NCBI RefSeq assembly: GCF_003074055.1
Contig: NZ_CP029043.1
Span: 1,364,001-1,428,000 of the forward strand
Origin: Streptomyces nigra
GTDB taxonomy: Bacteria; Actinomycetota; Actinomycetes; Streptomycetales; Streptomycetaceae
Direction of reading: 5' to 3'
Length of the DNA stretch: 64,000 bases
Shown: one piece after another, positions 50,172 through 58,790 of the stretch
Position numbering within the stretch: position 1 is the stretch's first letter
Layout: each line of letters opens with the position of its first letter
Translations under genes and position numbers: made by a program
The notes under the pieces: model-generated
Databases searched by the model: none
What the model saw: the letters and a program-made list of their open reading frames with translations, nothing else
What the model was told of the DNA's origin: nothing

Positions 50172-52970
50172 TCACCGGTGCGAGGTGAACTCCACGACCT
50201 GCTGGTAGGTCGGCCGGTTCTGCCAGCTGATCTTCCCGTGCTTGATGCCGCCCAGGGTGCGCTGCACGATCGCGTCGGCGCACCACTGGTCGCCCGCCGC
50301 GCACTGCTCGTCGCCCGGGTAGACCTGGGCCGCCGTCCGGCCCGCCGCCTCCTTCAGGGTGCCGATCAGCAGGTCCCGGCAGGCGCCGAGGCTGCCGTCG
50401 CCGCAGTACACGCGGTCGAGCGGGCCCCGCACCGGCTCACCCAGCACCGCCCGGATGTCCTTGTCGACATAGCTCCACCAGCCGTACTGGAAGGAGCTGC
50501 CGGCGTGCGACCCGGTGGGGCCGTGCCCGGCGGACGGGGCCTCGTCGACGGGCAGGTTGCGCTGCATCGCCGTGTAGAGGGCGCTGCCGAGCCCGGGTTC
50601 GAACTGGGCCTTCACCAGCCGCGGCCACCATGCGTCCAGGATGCGGATCGCGTCGGCGTCGGCGTACTTCTTCGAGCCGGCCGAGGTCTCGGTGCGCCGG
50701 GCGCCCGCGCCGACCCACGCCTGGAGTCTGGTCACCGCCGCGGCGGCCGTCGGGTCGGTCACCGGTGAGCTGGTGACGACCCGCAGCAGACCGGGCAGGA
50801 CGTCCTCGGCGCGCAGGTCCGCGAGACCCGCGTCGGCCATCGCCTTCACCAGCGCGGCCCGGGTCACGCCGCCCCGGTCGACCAGGGCGCGCACCCGGCC
50901 GTCCAGCAGATCGCCCCGGTGGACGGAGCCGTCGCCCCAGGGCGCGGTGCTGTAGTCGGCGGCCTGCTTGTTGTTCCAGGAGATGTAGTAGTCCTGGTCG
51001 ACGGAGTTGGGGTGCTCGGACGGCGGGGTGTACCGCGCGGTGTTCCCGGCCGGATCCCAGCCCTGCCACTCGTGCGCCGGGCGCGCCCAGACCGGGAAGT
51101 CCGGGTCGACGCCGGCCGCCCGGACCGGGTTGTCACCGCTGTTGTGGTAGGCGGTGTGCGCGGAGTCGGCGTAGAACCAGTTGAAGGTGAAGTTGATGTG
51201 CTGGGTGGCCCGCTGGAAGTCCGCCGGGCCCTTCACATAGTCGGGGTCGTTCAGCATCTGGAAGCCGATGATCGAGTCGACCTCGTGCAGATACGACGAG
51301 CGCAGGCTGGTGTAGGCGACCTTCTTGCCGCCGACGGTCGCGCGGTGCGTCACCGGGCCGTACTTGGTCCGCCACACCCGCATCGTGTACGAGCCCGCGG
51401 CGGTGCCGTCGGCGGTCGTCGGCTTCCAGGCGTTCTTCTGCTCGACCTTGTCCATGGCCGTGCAGGTGCCGCGGTACAGGTAGTGGTGGTCGTCCTGGCA
51501 GAGCTCGACGGCGTAGGTGTCGATGATGTCCTGTCCCGAGGTCGTGGCGCTCCACGCGTAGTCCTGGCCGCGCCCCAGCTCGACGTACATGCTCAGGCCC
51601 GCGAAGGAGGCGCCGCGCGCGCTGATGCCGGGCCCCTGGATCTCCTGGAGGAGCAGCAGCTGGGGCGCGAAGTACCCGGTCTGCGGCCCGAACACGGCGA
51701 TCGGATGGCCGCTCGCGGTGTGCTCGCCGCTGACGACGAGCGCGTTGGACATACCCCGCCGGGCCGAGCCGAGGGCGGTGGCGGCGGCCGTCGTGGAGGC
51801 ACCGCCCGCGGCGGCGCCGGCCGCGCTGCCCGTCCGGTCGTACACCAGTTGCTCCTCGGTCACCGAGCCGGCGTCGGGGAGGGCCGTGCCCTGCGGGTCG
51901 GCGGGCTTCGTGGCGTACGGGAAGCTCTTGCCGTGGACGGTGACGGCAGCCTCGGGGTCGTTGCGCTGCCGGAACGACTCCCACAGCCGGGTGCCCTCGA
52001 CGACGCCGTACTTCTCCTGCGCGGCGAGCAGGGTGAGCGCGTTGTCGACCTCGCCGCCGCCCCCGGAGCCGAAGAGGGCGCCGATGACGGAGGCGAGCGC
52101 GACCAGGTCCGTCAGCTTGAAGTGCTCGATGGTGCCGGCGTTGGTGATCGAGTCCTTGTGGCCGGTCAGGACGTACTCGCCGGGGAAGTAGCGGCCGCTG
52201 TCGGAGGCGTCGATATAGCTGTTGACGCCGTCGAGGTAGGCGGTGGCGTCGGCGAGGGCCTGCCGGCCGCGCTCGCCGCCCTTGGCGACGGCGCTGTCGA
52301 TCTGCGCCCGCAGCTCCGCCTCGGTGTAGGGCGCGCTGCGCCAGAACTGCTGCTCCAGGCCCTGGTTGGAGGGGGCGCCGCCCGCGAAGGACGTCAACTG
52401 GCCGCGTCCGACGTGCCGGAAGACGTCCATCAGCCACAGCCGGTCCTGGGCGGCCGCGTAGCCGGCACCGAACTCCGTGCCGTAGCGGGTCGTCCCCGTG
52501 ATGTGCGGCACACCCGTCTTCTTGTCCCGCACGATCGTCACGTCGTCGCGCCCGGCGGGCTTCACGGTGGAGGCGACCTGGTCGGCGGGGACGCCGAAGG
52601 AGGCGTCGTTGAAGAAGGAGCTGATCGTCGCGTCGGTGAGGCCTGTGTGGCCCTTCGCCAGGGCGGCATAGGGCCCGAGCTGGTCGGACGCGTGCTCGGG
52701 CAGGGTGCCGAACGCCTGGTTGAGCAGGATCTGGGCCAGGGTCGCGTTGCCGTTCTGGCCCGGCGGCAGGATGTCGGAACACCGGCTTCCGCAGTGGTCG
52801 GTCACGGCGGCCGGCTCGGCCGCGGCGGCCTCGGACAGGGTCACCGCCGGGGAAAGAGGCGACAAAAGTCCGGCAATCAACGTGCATACGGATGCGGCCT
52901 TCAGGAACCCGGGGAATACGCGGGGAGTTCTCAGAGCGGCTGGGGCGTTGCGTGGGGTACGCCGTGGCAT
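50172..52970 (-). CDS. Secreted penicillin acylase family amidohydrolase
   Basis: Ntn-hydrolase precursor of 932 residues. It has a signal peptide (about 1-50, ending SEAAAAEPA), an alpha chain, a spacer, and the beta chain that begins with the catalytic Ser at about 408 in ARRGMSNALVVSG after autocleavage. Downstream motifs GPQTGYF and TSGQDIIDTYAVE support the fold. Family members cleave N-acyl bonds in beta-lactams, lipopeptides or acyl-homoserine lactones. The substrate here is not known, and antibiotic or signal deacylation is possible. Several Cys pairs at both ends (DHCGSRCSD, YCGDGSLGACRD) suggest disulfides. The ATG at 52970 has AGGAG upstream. Confidence 0.93.
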   Translation of the reverse strand: MPRRTPRNAPAALRTPRVFPGFLKAASVCTLIAGLLSPLSPAVTLSEAAAAEPAAVTDHCGSRCSDILPPGQNGNATLAQILLNQAFGTLPEHASDQLGPYAALAKGHTGLTDATISSFFNDASFGVPADQVASTVKPAGRDDVTIVRDKKTGVPHITGTTRYGTEFGAGYAAAQDRLWLMDVFRHVGRGQLTSFAGGAPSNQGLEQQFWRSAPYTEAELRAQIDSAVAKGGERGRQALADATAYLDGVNSYIDASDSGRYFPGEYVLTGHKDSITNAGTIEHFKLTDLVALASVIGALFGSGGGGEVDNALTLLAAQEKYGVVEGTRLWESFRQRNDPEAAVTVHGKSFPYATKPADPQGTALPDAGSVTEEQLVYDRTGSAAGAAAGGASTTAAATALGSARRGMSNALVVSGEHTASGHPIAVFGPQTGYFAPQLLLLQEIQGPGISARGASFAGLSMYVELGRGQDYAWSATTSGQDIIDTYAVELCQDDHHYLYRGTCTAMDKVEQKNAWKPTTADGTAAGSYTMRVWRTKYGPVTHRATVGGKKVAYTSLRSSYLHEVDSIIGFQMLNDPDYVKGPADFQRATQHINFTFNWFYADSAHTAYHNSGDNPVRAAGVDPDFPVWARPAHEWQGWDPAGNTARYTPPSEHPNSVDQDYYISWNNKQAADYSTAPWGDGSVHRGDLLDGRVRALVDRGGVTRAALVKAMADAGLADLRAEDVLPGLLRVVTSSPVTDPTAAAAVTRLQAWVGAGARRTETSAGSKKYADADAIRILDAWWPRLVKAQFEPGLGSALYTAMQRNLPVDEAPSAGHGPTGSHAGSSFQYGWWSYVDKDIRAVLGEPVRGPLDRVYCGDGSLGACRDLLIGTLKEAAGRTAAQVYPGDEQCAAGDQWCADAIVQRTLGGIKHGKISWQNRPTYQQVVEFTSHR

Positions 52971-53203
52971 GGCAGCTCCTACCGACGAGGGTGGGCCGGG
53001 ACGTTACCGGCGGTATCCCCGGGATTGAAGATGAACATGCGTCAGGTATCCGGGTCGCCAGGACTCGTAGGGGAGGTCGTCGGACATCGGATGGAGCCGA
53101 ATCGCTTGTCGATACGTCTATTCGTCAACGCCGCGCGGGAAGGAGGCGCGGTGTCGCCGAAGTGACCGAAGTACAGGTGCAGGTGTGACGGAGGTGCAGG
53201 GCG

Positions 53204-53809
53204 ATGGCAGGTTTCCGGAGTCTGGCGAGACAGGTGCGCGATCCGCGGTGCGACCTGGCACTGCGGCGTTATTCACTGCGCAAGTGCCTGGAGCGGTTCG
53301 CTCCGTACGGGCACAGGGCGACCTGGGACCACTTGTGCTCCCGGGCGGGATTCGGTCCGGAGGACCGCTCTCCTGAGCCGGCGCGGCTCGTGGCCGCGTT
53401 GGAGGAGTTGGAGGAGGCGCGTTCGGTCTGGCTGGCCTACGAGGTCGCGTTCGCCGAGCGCCGCAAGAAGGAGAAGCACGACGGACTGCGCAGGCCGGGC
53501 AGTGTGGACGACTGGCACCGGCTGACCTGGGGCGGGTTCGGCGTCGCCTGGTGCGACGACCCCCGGGTGCATCCGCGGGAGCCACTGGCCGACGTGCTGC
53601 GCAAGCTGATCTCCGCGCTGGAGCGCGAACCGGGCTCGCACTGCCCGGTGTGCGACGGGGACCGGCTCGTCTGGAAGTACGACCTGGCCCATGAACCGTC
53701 GTCGGGCCCGGTCTGCACGGACTGCGGCATCGTGGTGCCGCGCCCGGTGCTCACACCGGAAGCGCTGGCGACGGCGCGCCGCGGACGGCGACTGCTCGTG
53801 TCCGCGTAG
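53204..53809 (+). CDS. Hypothetical zinc-ribbon protein
   Basis: Unrecognised protein of 201 residues. The first part is helical and basic (SLRKCLERFAPYGHRATWDHL), the middle has a Glu/Arg helix (LEELEEARSVWLAYEVAFAERRKKEKHD), and the C-terminus contains two CxxC knuckles, CPVCDGD and CTDCGIV, 26 residues apart, which form a probable zinc ribbon. A nucleic-acid-binding role is possible. The ATG at 53204 has GGAGGTGCAGG upstream. It is probably a single gene, followed by an 18-base tandem array. Confidence 0.8.
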   Translation: MAGFRSLARQVRDPRCDLALRRYSLRKCLERFAPYGHRATWDHLCSRAGFGPEDRSPEPARLVAALEELEEARSVWLAYEVAFAERRKKEKHDGLRRPGSVDDWHRLTWGGFGVAWCDDPRVHPREPLADVLRKLISALEREPGSHCPVCDGDRLVWKYDLAHEPSSGPVCTDCGIVVPRPVLTPEALATARRGRRLLVSA

Positions 53810-53830
53810 GGGGGAAGCCCCGCGGGGGGC

Positions 53831-53884
53831 CTCGGCACGTCCGAGGTCCTCGACAGGTCGGGGTTCTCAGCACGTCGGGGGTGC
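53831..53884. repeat. 18-base tandem repeat, three copies
   Basis: Three imperfect 18-base units around CTCGGCACGTCCGAGGTC lie between the zinc-ribbon gene stop and the BKACE gene. Confidence 0.75.
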
Positions 53885-53963
53885 GCCGGGGATGCCGCAC
53901 CCCCTCCTTCGGGACGCGTGACCGCGTCCTCGCATTGTCGGTGCCGCCTGGCACCATCGGGTC

Positions 53964-54689
53964 ATGGTCCAGGTCTGTCTGAACGGTTCCCGGGGAGCGG
54001 GCGACGGTACGGCCGTGCCGCTCACGCCGTCGGCCGTCCCGGAGGCGGCCCCCGCCGCGGTCGCCGCCGGGGCCACGGACGTGCACGTCCACCCCAAGTC
54101 CCCCTGCGGCCGGGACAGTCTGTCGCCGGGAGTGCTCACGCCCATGCTCACCGCGCTGTGGGAGCGGGTGCGGGTGCCGGTCGGGGTGACGACCGGCGCC
54201 TGGGCGGAACCGGACCCGGCGGCGCGGGTGGCGCGCGTCCGCGCCTGGACGGTCCTGCCCGACCACGCCTCGGTCAACTGGCACGAGCCGGGCGCCGAGG
54301 AGGTGGCCGCCGCGCTGCTGGAGCGGGGCGTGGGCGTGGAGGCGGGCATCTGGTCCGGCACGGACGGCGCGGCGCGGTTCGGCGCCTCCCCGCTCGGGCC
54401 ACGTGTGCTGCGCGTACTGGCGGAGGTGACCGACCCCGACCCGGACAACGCGGTGACGACGGCCCGGTCACTCCTCGCGGAGCTGGGACCGGCCCATGGC
54501 CGCCCGGTGCTGCTGCACGGGGAGGACGGGTGGGCGTGGCCGGTGCTGCGGCTGGCGGGACGGCTGGGGCTGGCGACCCGTATCGGGCTGGAGGACACAC
54601 TGGTCCTGCCGGACGGTGAACGGGCGTGCTCCAACGCCGCCTTGGTGACGGAGGCCCTGAGGCTGCTCGCGAACGCCCGTACGTCTTGA
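53964..54689 (+). CDS. BKACE family protein (beta-keto acid cleavage enzyme), short form
   Basis: Zn-dependent beta-keto acid cleavage enzyme, which condenses a beta-keto acid with acetyl-CoA to give acetoacetate and a CoA thioester. The 241 residues are shorter than the usual 270-310. Zn ligands are seen in DVHVHPKSP and in VLLHGEDGW, the substrate-carboxylate segment is in NWHEPGA, and GLEDTLVLPDG is the family C-terminal motif. The ATG at 53964 opens with MVQVCLNGSR, so the N-terminus looks complete. Missing length seems to be internal. The substrate is not inferable. Confidence 0.85.
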   Translation: MVQVCLNGSRGAGDGTAVPLTPSAVPEAAPAAVAAGATDVHVHPKSPCGRDSLSPGVLTPMLTALWERVRVPVGVTTGAWAEPDPAARVARVRAWTVLPDHASVNWHEPGAEEVAAALLERGVGVEAGIWSGTDGAARFGASPLGPRVLRVLAEVTDPDPDNAVTTARSLLAELGPAHGRPVLLHGEDGWAWPVLRLAGRLGLATRIGLEDTLVLPDGERACSNAALVTEALRLLANARTS

Positions 54690-54705
54690 GCGCAGTGACG
54701 TGCGG

Positions 54706-55197
54706 TCAGGAGCGCCCGGCGTCCTGCCGCCGTCCGTTCCCCCGCTGCTCGGCCAGCAGGCGCGAGCCCGTCAGCCGTTCACCGGTGATGTCGTCCGGGT
54801 TGGACAGGACACAGCCGTCCAGGGAGAGGCAACCGCAGCCGATGCAGTCGGTGAGATGGTCGCGCAGCCGGTTGAGCCGGCTGATGCGTTCGTCCAGCTC
54901 GGAGCGCCACGCCTCGGACAGCCGCGCCCAGTCCTCGCGGGTGGGCGTGCGTTCCTCGGGGAGTTCGGCGAGCGCCTCGCGGATCGTCGCCAGCGGGATG
55001 CCGACGCGCTGCGCGGCGCGGACGAAGGCGACCCGGCGCAGGGTGTCACGGGTGTAGCGGCGCTGGTTCCCGGAGGTGCGGCGGCTGGTGATCAGGCCCT
55101 TGGACTCGTAGAAGTGCAGGGCGGACACCGCGGCGCCACTGCGGGCGGACAGCTGGCCGACCGTGAGTTCATGGATCTTCTCGGGAATCTGGGGCAC
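54706..55197 (-). CDS. soxR: Redox-sensing MerR-family regulator SoxR
   Basis: [2Fe-2S] transcription factor that in actinomycetes responds to redox-active secondary metabolites. The 163 residues carry a MerR helix-turn-helix and wing ([48 protein letters not shown]), a dimerisation helix, and the cluster motif [12 protein letters not shown] with four Cys. The start is taken at the GTG (55197) giving [13 protein letters not shown]-rich run precedes it. It is divergent from the MaoC gene with a 121-base gap. Expected targets are elsewhere in the genome and are not visible here. Confidence 0.95.
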   Translation of the reverse strand: MPQIPEKIHELTVGQLSARSGAAVSALHFYESKGLITSRRTSGNQRRYTRDTLRRVAFVRAAQRVGIPLATIREALAELPEERTPTREDWARLSEAWRSELDERISRLNRLRDHLTDCIGCGCLSLDGCVLSNPDDITGERLTGSRLLAEQRGNGRRQDAGRS

Positions 55198-55263
55198 GCC
55201 CCCCAACCTACCCACCCGTGTCACTCCCCCGGTCCGTTGACAGGCACCCGGCGGCCGACCATG

Positions 55264-55279
55264 CTAAGCAGTTGCTTAG
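55264..55279. promoter_or_regulatory. Candidate TetR operator upstream of the MaoC gene
   Basis: CTAAGCAGTTGCTTAG has perfect 7-base arms and overlaps the position of a -10 element. A TTGACA hexamer (55237-55242) lies 21 bases upstream. A related palindrome lies in front of the adjacent TetR gene at 56466-56481. Confidence 0.7.
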
Positions 55280-55318
55280 AGTTGCCCTTCCGAGACATGT
55301 GACGCGAGAGGCCTGGAC

Positions 55319-55780
55319 ATGGCAGAGCCGAGGATCTTCACCGGCGCCGACGACCTGAAGGCGGCGGTGGGCGAGCAGCTGGGGTACACCGACTGGCTGG
55401 AGGTCGACCAGAAGCGGATCGACACGTTCGCGGAGGCCACCGGCGACCACCAGTGGATTCATGTCGACCCGGAGAGGGCCGCCTCCGGCCCGTTCGGGAC
55501 GACCATCGCCCACGGCTACCTCACGCTGTCGCTGCTGCCGCTGTTCGGCCCCCAGCTGATCGCGGTCGAGGGCGTGAAGATGGGCGTCAACTACGGCACC
55601 AACAAGGTGCGTTTCCCCGCCCCGGTGCCCGTCGGCTCGCGGCTGCGCGCCACCGCCGCCATCACCGACGTCACGGATGTGCCGGGCGGTGTGCAGGTCA
55701 GCGTCGCCTTCACCGTGGAGCGCGAGGGCGGGGACAAGCCCGTCTGCGTGGCCGAGTCCGTCTCCCGGTACTACCTGTAG
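55319..55780 (+). CDS. MaoC family enoyl-CoA hydratase
   Basis: Hot-dog-fold hydratase of 153 residues that would hydrate an enoyl-CoA or dehydrate a 3-hydroxyacyl-CoA. The R-hydratase motif is ATGDHQWIHVDPERA with the Asp-His pair, followed by IAHGYLTLSLLP and GVNYGTNKVRFPAPV. It is convergent with the TetR gene 10 bases away and shares a palindrome type with that gene's promoter, so regulation by it is likely. Confidence 0.94.
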   Translation: MAEPRIFTGADDLKAAVGEQLGYTDWLEVDQKRIDTFAEATGDHQWIHVDPERAASGPFGTTIAHGYLTLSLLPLFGPQLIAVEGVKMGVNYGTNKVRFPAPVPVGSRLRATAAITDVTDVPGGVQVSVAFTVEREGGDKPVCVAESVSRYYL

Positions 55781-55790
55781 ACAGCCGGGG

Positions 55791-56417
55791 CTACTTCGAC
55801 GCCCCGACCATCCGCAGCACGAGGTCGGCGTAGAGCGCGCCGACCTCGTCCGGCGTCCAGGGGCCGGACACGTTGAACCAGCGGGCCACGTCGATGCAGA
55901 GGGACAGCACGGCGAGGGTGGTGCCCTTGACGTCCAGGACGTCGAAGTCGCCGGCCGCCACACCCTCCTCGATGATCCCGCGCACCTCGGCGTCGCACCG
56001 GCGGCGCAGGGCGAGGATCTCGGCGCGGGCGTCGGGGCCGAGCGAGTCGAGTTCGTACTGCACGACCCGGGCGGTGGTGCGCCCGCCGGCGTGCCAGCGG
56101 ACGAAGGAGCCCACCGCGTCGGCGAGCCGCTCGGCCGGGGTGCCCTCCCGCCGGGCCGCCGTGCGCAGGATGTCCAGCGCCTTCTCGTGGCCGATGCGGC
56201 TGATCCGGTGGAGGAGCTCCTCCTTGGTCTTGTAGTGGATGTAGAGCGCGGCCGGGCTCATGCCCGCGCGGCCCGCGATGTCCCGGGTCGTCGTGGCGTG
56301 GTAGCCGCGCTCGGCGAAGGCCTCCACGGCGGCGATCAGCAGCCGCCGGGCCGCGTCGGGCGTGACCTCACCCCACGCCGACGTCTCGCCGCCGGCCGTG
56401 TCCTCCGCCGTACTCAT
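55791..56417 (-). CDS. TetR-family regulator next to MaoC
   Basis: Repressor of 208 residues with the helix-turn-helix in VEAFAERGYHATTTRDIA and GRAGMSPAALYIHYKTKEELLHRI, and a TetR_C ligand domain. It is convergent with MaoC. CTAAGC-type palindromes precede both its own gene and MaoC, so it probably represses both. An acyl-CoA inducer is likely from the context. Confidence 0.92.
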   Translation of the reverse strand: MSTAEDTAGGETSAWGEVTPDAARRLLIAAVEAFAERGYHATTTRDIAGRAGMSPAALYIHYKTKEELLHRISRIGHEKALDILRTAARREGTPAERLADAVGSFVRWHAGGRTTARVVQYELDSLGPDARAEILALRRRCDAEVRGIIEEGVAAGDFDVLDVKGTTLAVLSLCIDVARWFNVSGPWTPDEVGALYADLVLRMVGASK

Positions 56418-56465
56418 CGCTCACTCGCCCCTCTCGCTGACAGAGGCTCCACCATACCGCCCCAG

Positions 56466-56481
56466 GTGAGCGGGCGCTTAG
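56466..56481. promoter_or_regulatory. Candidate autoregulatory TetR operator
   Basis: GTGAGCGGGCGCTTAG is an imperfect palindrome of the same CTAAGCR-type as 55264-55279, 49 bases upstream of the TetR start. Confidence 0.55.
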
Positions 56482-56503
56482 CGCGCGGTGGCCGACGTTC
56501 CGC

Positions 56504-56752
56504 TCAGTGCTTGGGGAAGGGCGGGTAGGCGGGCGGCGCGGTGGCGTCCTGCCGGTCGCGGATCACCTTGGCGAGGGTGAACGCGGACGTGACCAGGTAC
56601 AGGACGGCGATCGCCAGGAAGGCGCGCACCCAGGCGTCGGCGTTCAGTTTGAAGATGCCGATCGCGGTCGCGGCCATGGCGACGGCGAAGGAGGCGACGG
56701 CCTGCCCGTAGAAGGCCGCGGTGTTCTGGGACTTGCCCGATGCGTCACTCAT
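56504..56752 (-). CDS. YiaA/YiaB family inner membrane protein
   Basis: Small membrane protein of 82 residues with the two YiaAB helices: AAFYGQAVASFAVAMAATAIGIFKLNADAW and VRAFLAIAVLYLVTSAFTLAKVIRD. A Pro-rich tail follows. The function of the family is unknown. A 21-base tandem array lies between it and the next leftward gene upstream. Confidence 0.9.
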   Translation of the reverse strand: MSDASGKSQNTAAFYGQAVASFAVAMAATAIGIFKLNADAWVRAFLAIAVLYLVTSAFTLAKVIRDRQDATAPPAYPPFPKH

Positions 56753-56810
56753 GGGCCCATGCTCGGGCCGCCGCGGCCGGTCCGGTATCCGTCGGGGTAC
56801 TCAGCCCGTA

Positions 56811-56873
56811 CTCAGAACGGTTCAGCCGGTGCGCAGAACCGTTCACCCGGTGCGCAGAACGCCTCAGCCGGTG
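56811..56873. repeat. 21-base tandem repeat, three copies
   Basis: Three imperfect 21-base units with the core GCAGAACCGTTCACCCGGTG lie between the YiaAB start and the acyl-CoA dehydrogenase stop. A partial fourth copy overlaps the dehydrogenase stop. Confidence 0.8.
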
Positions 56874-56877
56874 GTGC

Positions 56878-58029
56878 TCAGAACGCGGAGACCCCCGTGA
56901 GCGCCCGCCCGATGACCAGCTTCTGGATCTGGCTGGTGCCCTCGTAGAGGGTCATCACGCGGGCGTCGCGCAGCAGCTTGCCCACCGGATACTCGTCGAT
57001 GTAGCCGTAGCCGCCGTAGACCTGCAGGGCGTTGTTGGCGGCCCGCACGGCGGCCTCGGAGGCGAACAGCTTGGCCTTGGAGGACTCCACGGCGAACGGC
57101 AGCCCCCGGTCGATCAGATCGGCGACCCGCCAGGTCAGCAGCCGGGCCGCGTCCACGTCGACGGCGATGTCGCTGATCAGCTCCTGGACCAGCTGGTGCC
57201 CGGCGATGGGCTTGCCGAACTGCTCGCGCTCCCCGGCGTAGCGCACGGCGGCGTCCAGCGCGGCCTGGGCGATACCCACACAGCCCGCGGCGACCGACAT
57301 CCGGCCCTTGGCCAGCGCCGACATGGCGACGGAGAAACCCTTGCCCTCCTCGCCCAGCAGGGCGGACGCGGGCACGCGGACCCCGTCGAGGACCAGTTCG
57401 GCGGTGGCCTGGCCGCGCAGACCGAGCTTGCCGTGGACCGTGCGGCGGGTCAGGCCGGGCGTGTCCGTGGGCACCAGGAACGCGGAGACGCCCTTGTGGC
57501 CGGGGGCGTCGGTGGAGCGGGCGAAGAGCAGCACGACGTCGGCCCAGGTGCCGTTGGTGATGAACATCTTGGAGCCGGAGATCACATAGTCGTCGCCGTC
57601 GCGTACGGCCCGGGTGGCGAGGCTGCCCGCGTCGGAGCCGGTGCCCGGCTCGGTGAGGCCGAAGCAGCCGACGAGGTCGCCCCCGGTGAGCCCGGGCAGC
57701 CAGCGCCGCTTCTGCTCCTCGCTCCCCCAGGCCGCGATCGTCTTGGCGACCAGGCCCAGCGAGACCGACACGATGCCGCGCACCGAGGAGTCGCCCCGGC
57801 CCAGCTCCTCGGTGACCAGGCAGTACGCGAGATGGTCGCCGCCGGAGCCGCCGTACTCCTCGTCGATCGTCAGGCCCAGGAAGCCGACCTCGCCGAGCTT
57901 CTTGACGATCGAGCGGTCCACTTCCTCCGCGCGGTCCCACGCGACGGCGTTCGGCGCGATCTCGCGGTCCACGAAGTCCCGGGCGAGCCGGCGGACGGCG
58001 GACTGCTCCTCGCTGAGCTCCAGGTTCAT
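56878..58029 (-). CDS. Acyl-CoA dehydrogenase
   Basis: FAD-dependent dehydrogenase of 383 residues introducing an alpha,beta double bond into an acyl-CoA. Signatures are the N-terminal SEEQSAVRRLARDFV, the flavin-binding CFGLTEPGTGSDA and KMFITNGTWADVV, and the catalytic Glu in RVMTLYEGTSQIQKLVIGRAL. This is the short or medium chain type rather than ACAD10/11. It is divergent from the TetR gene at 58096, and the shared gap holds a TAGTTT palindrome. The ATG at 58029 is preceded by GAGGTGTCCGCCGC. Confidence 0.95.
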   Translation of the reverse strand: MNLELSEEQSAVRRLARDFVDREIAPNAVAWDRAEEVDRSIVKKLGEVGFLGLTIDEEYGGSGGDHLAYCLVTEELGRGDSSVRGIVSVSLGLVAKTIAAWGSEEQKRRWLPGLTGGDLVGCFGLTEPGTGSDAGSLATRAVRDGDDYVISGSKMFITNGTWADVVLLFARSTDAPGHKGVSAFLVPTDTPGLTRRTVHGKLGLRGQATAELVLDGVRVPASALLGEEGKGFSVAMSALAKGRMSVAAGCVGIAQAALDAAVRYAGEREQFGKPIAGHQLVQELISDIAVDVDAARLLTWRVADLIDRGLPFAVESSKAKLFASEAAVRAANNALQVYGGYGYIDEYPVGKLLRDARVMTLYEGTSQIQKLVIGRALTGVSAF

Positions 58030-58049
58030 GCGGCGGACACCTCACCGTT

Positions 58050-58068
58050 AAACTAACGCTGCTAGTTT
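58050..58068. promoter_or_regulatory. Candidate TetR operator between acyl-CoA dehydrogenase and TetR genes
   Basis: AAACTAACGCTGCTAGTTT has perfect AAACTA/TAGTTT arms with a 7-base centre. The same arms and spacing recur at 63220-63238 in front of the aldehyde dehydrogenase gene. Confidence 0.75.
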
Positions 58069-58095
58069 CTGTCGGGCAGCCCTACTATGTGCGCC

Positions 58096-58737
58096 ATGGC
58101 CCGACCGCGCAAGCCCCTCCTCAGCTACGACCGGATCGTCGCGACGGCCCGCGAACTCGTGGACACGGAGGGCCTGGCCGCCCTCTCCACCCGCCGGCTC
58201 GCCGCCGAACTGGGCGTCAGCGGCCCGTCTCTCTACAACCACTTCCGCACCAAGGACGAGATCCTGGAGGCGGTCGCCGACTCGGTGAGCGCCCAGGTCG
58301 ATCTGTCGATGTTCGAGGACGGCCGGGACTGGCGGACGGCGCTGCACGACTGGGCGGTCTCCTACCGGGCGGCCCTGCGCGACCACCCGAACATCGTCCC
58401 GGTACTGGCCCGGGGCCCCGGCCGCCGCCCGGCCGCACTGCGGCTCGCCGACGCGGTCTACGGCGCCATGGTCGAGGCGGGCTGGCCGGCCTCGCAGGCC
58501 ACCTCCATCGGCGCGCTGATGCGGTACTTCATCATGGGCTCGGCGCTCGGCTCCTTCGCCGGTGGCTTCGTGGACGACGCCGCCGCGTACGACCCCGCCG
58601 ACTACCCCCACCTCGGCCAGGCCCACCTTCTCGCCGACCAGCAGGAGAAAGTCGACGAGCGGGCGTTCGAGACGGGCCTCGCCGCCCTGCTCGACGGGCT
58701 GGCCCAGCAGTACACGCGCCTGACCGGCGAGAGCTGA
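58096..58737 (+). CDS. TetR-family regulator with TetR_C domain
   Basis: Regulator of 213 residues with the helix-turn-helix TRRLAAELGVSGPSLYNHFRTKDEIL and a TetR_C-type ligand domain. It is divergent from the acyl-CoA dehydrogenase and probably controls it through the AAACTA palindrome in the gap, with a second target at the aldehyde and alcohol dehydrogenase genes. The ATG at 58096 gives the usual MARPRK start. An ATG at 58087 would add three residues. No ribosome binding site is visible, so a leaderless transcript is possible. Confidence 0.92.
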   Translation: MARPRKPLLSYDRIVATARELVDTEGLAALSTRRLAAELGVSGPSLYNHFRTKDEILEAVADSVSAQVDLSMFEDGRDWRTALHDWAVSYRAALRDHPNIVPVLARGPGRRPAALRLADAVYGAMVEAGWPASQATSIGALMRYFIMGSALGSFAGGFVDDAAAYDPADYPHLGQAHLLADQQEKVDERAFETGLAALLDGLAQQYTRLTGES

Positions 58738-58790
58738 GGCGAGGCACTCTTCGGCGCCGGCCGAAGCGTCCGTGCCCCATCCTGGGACCT

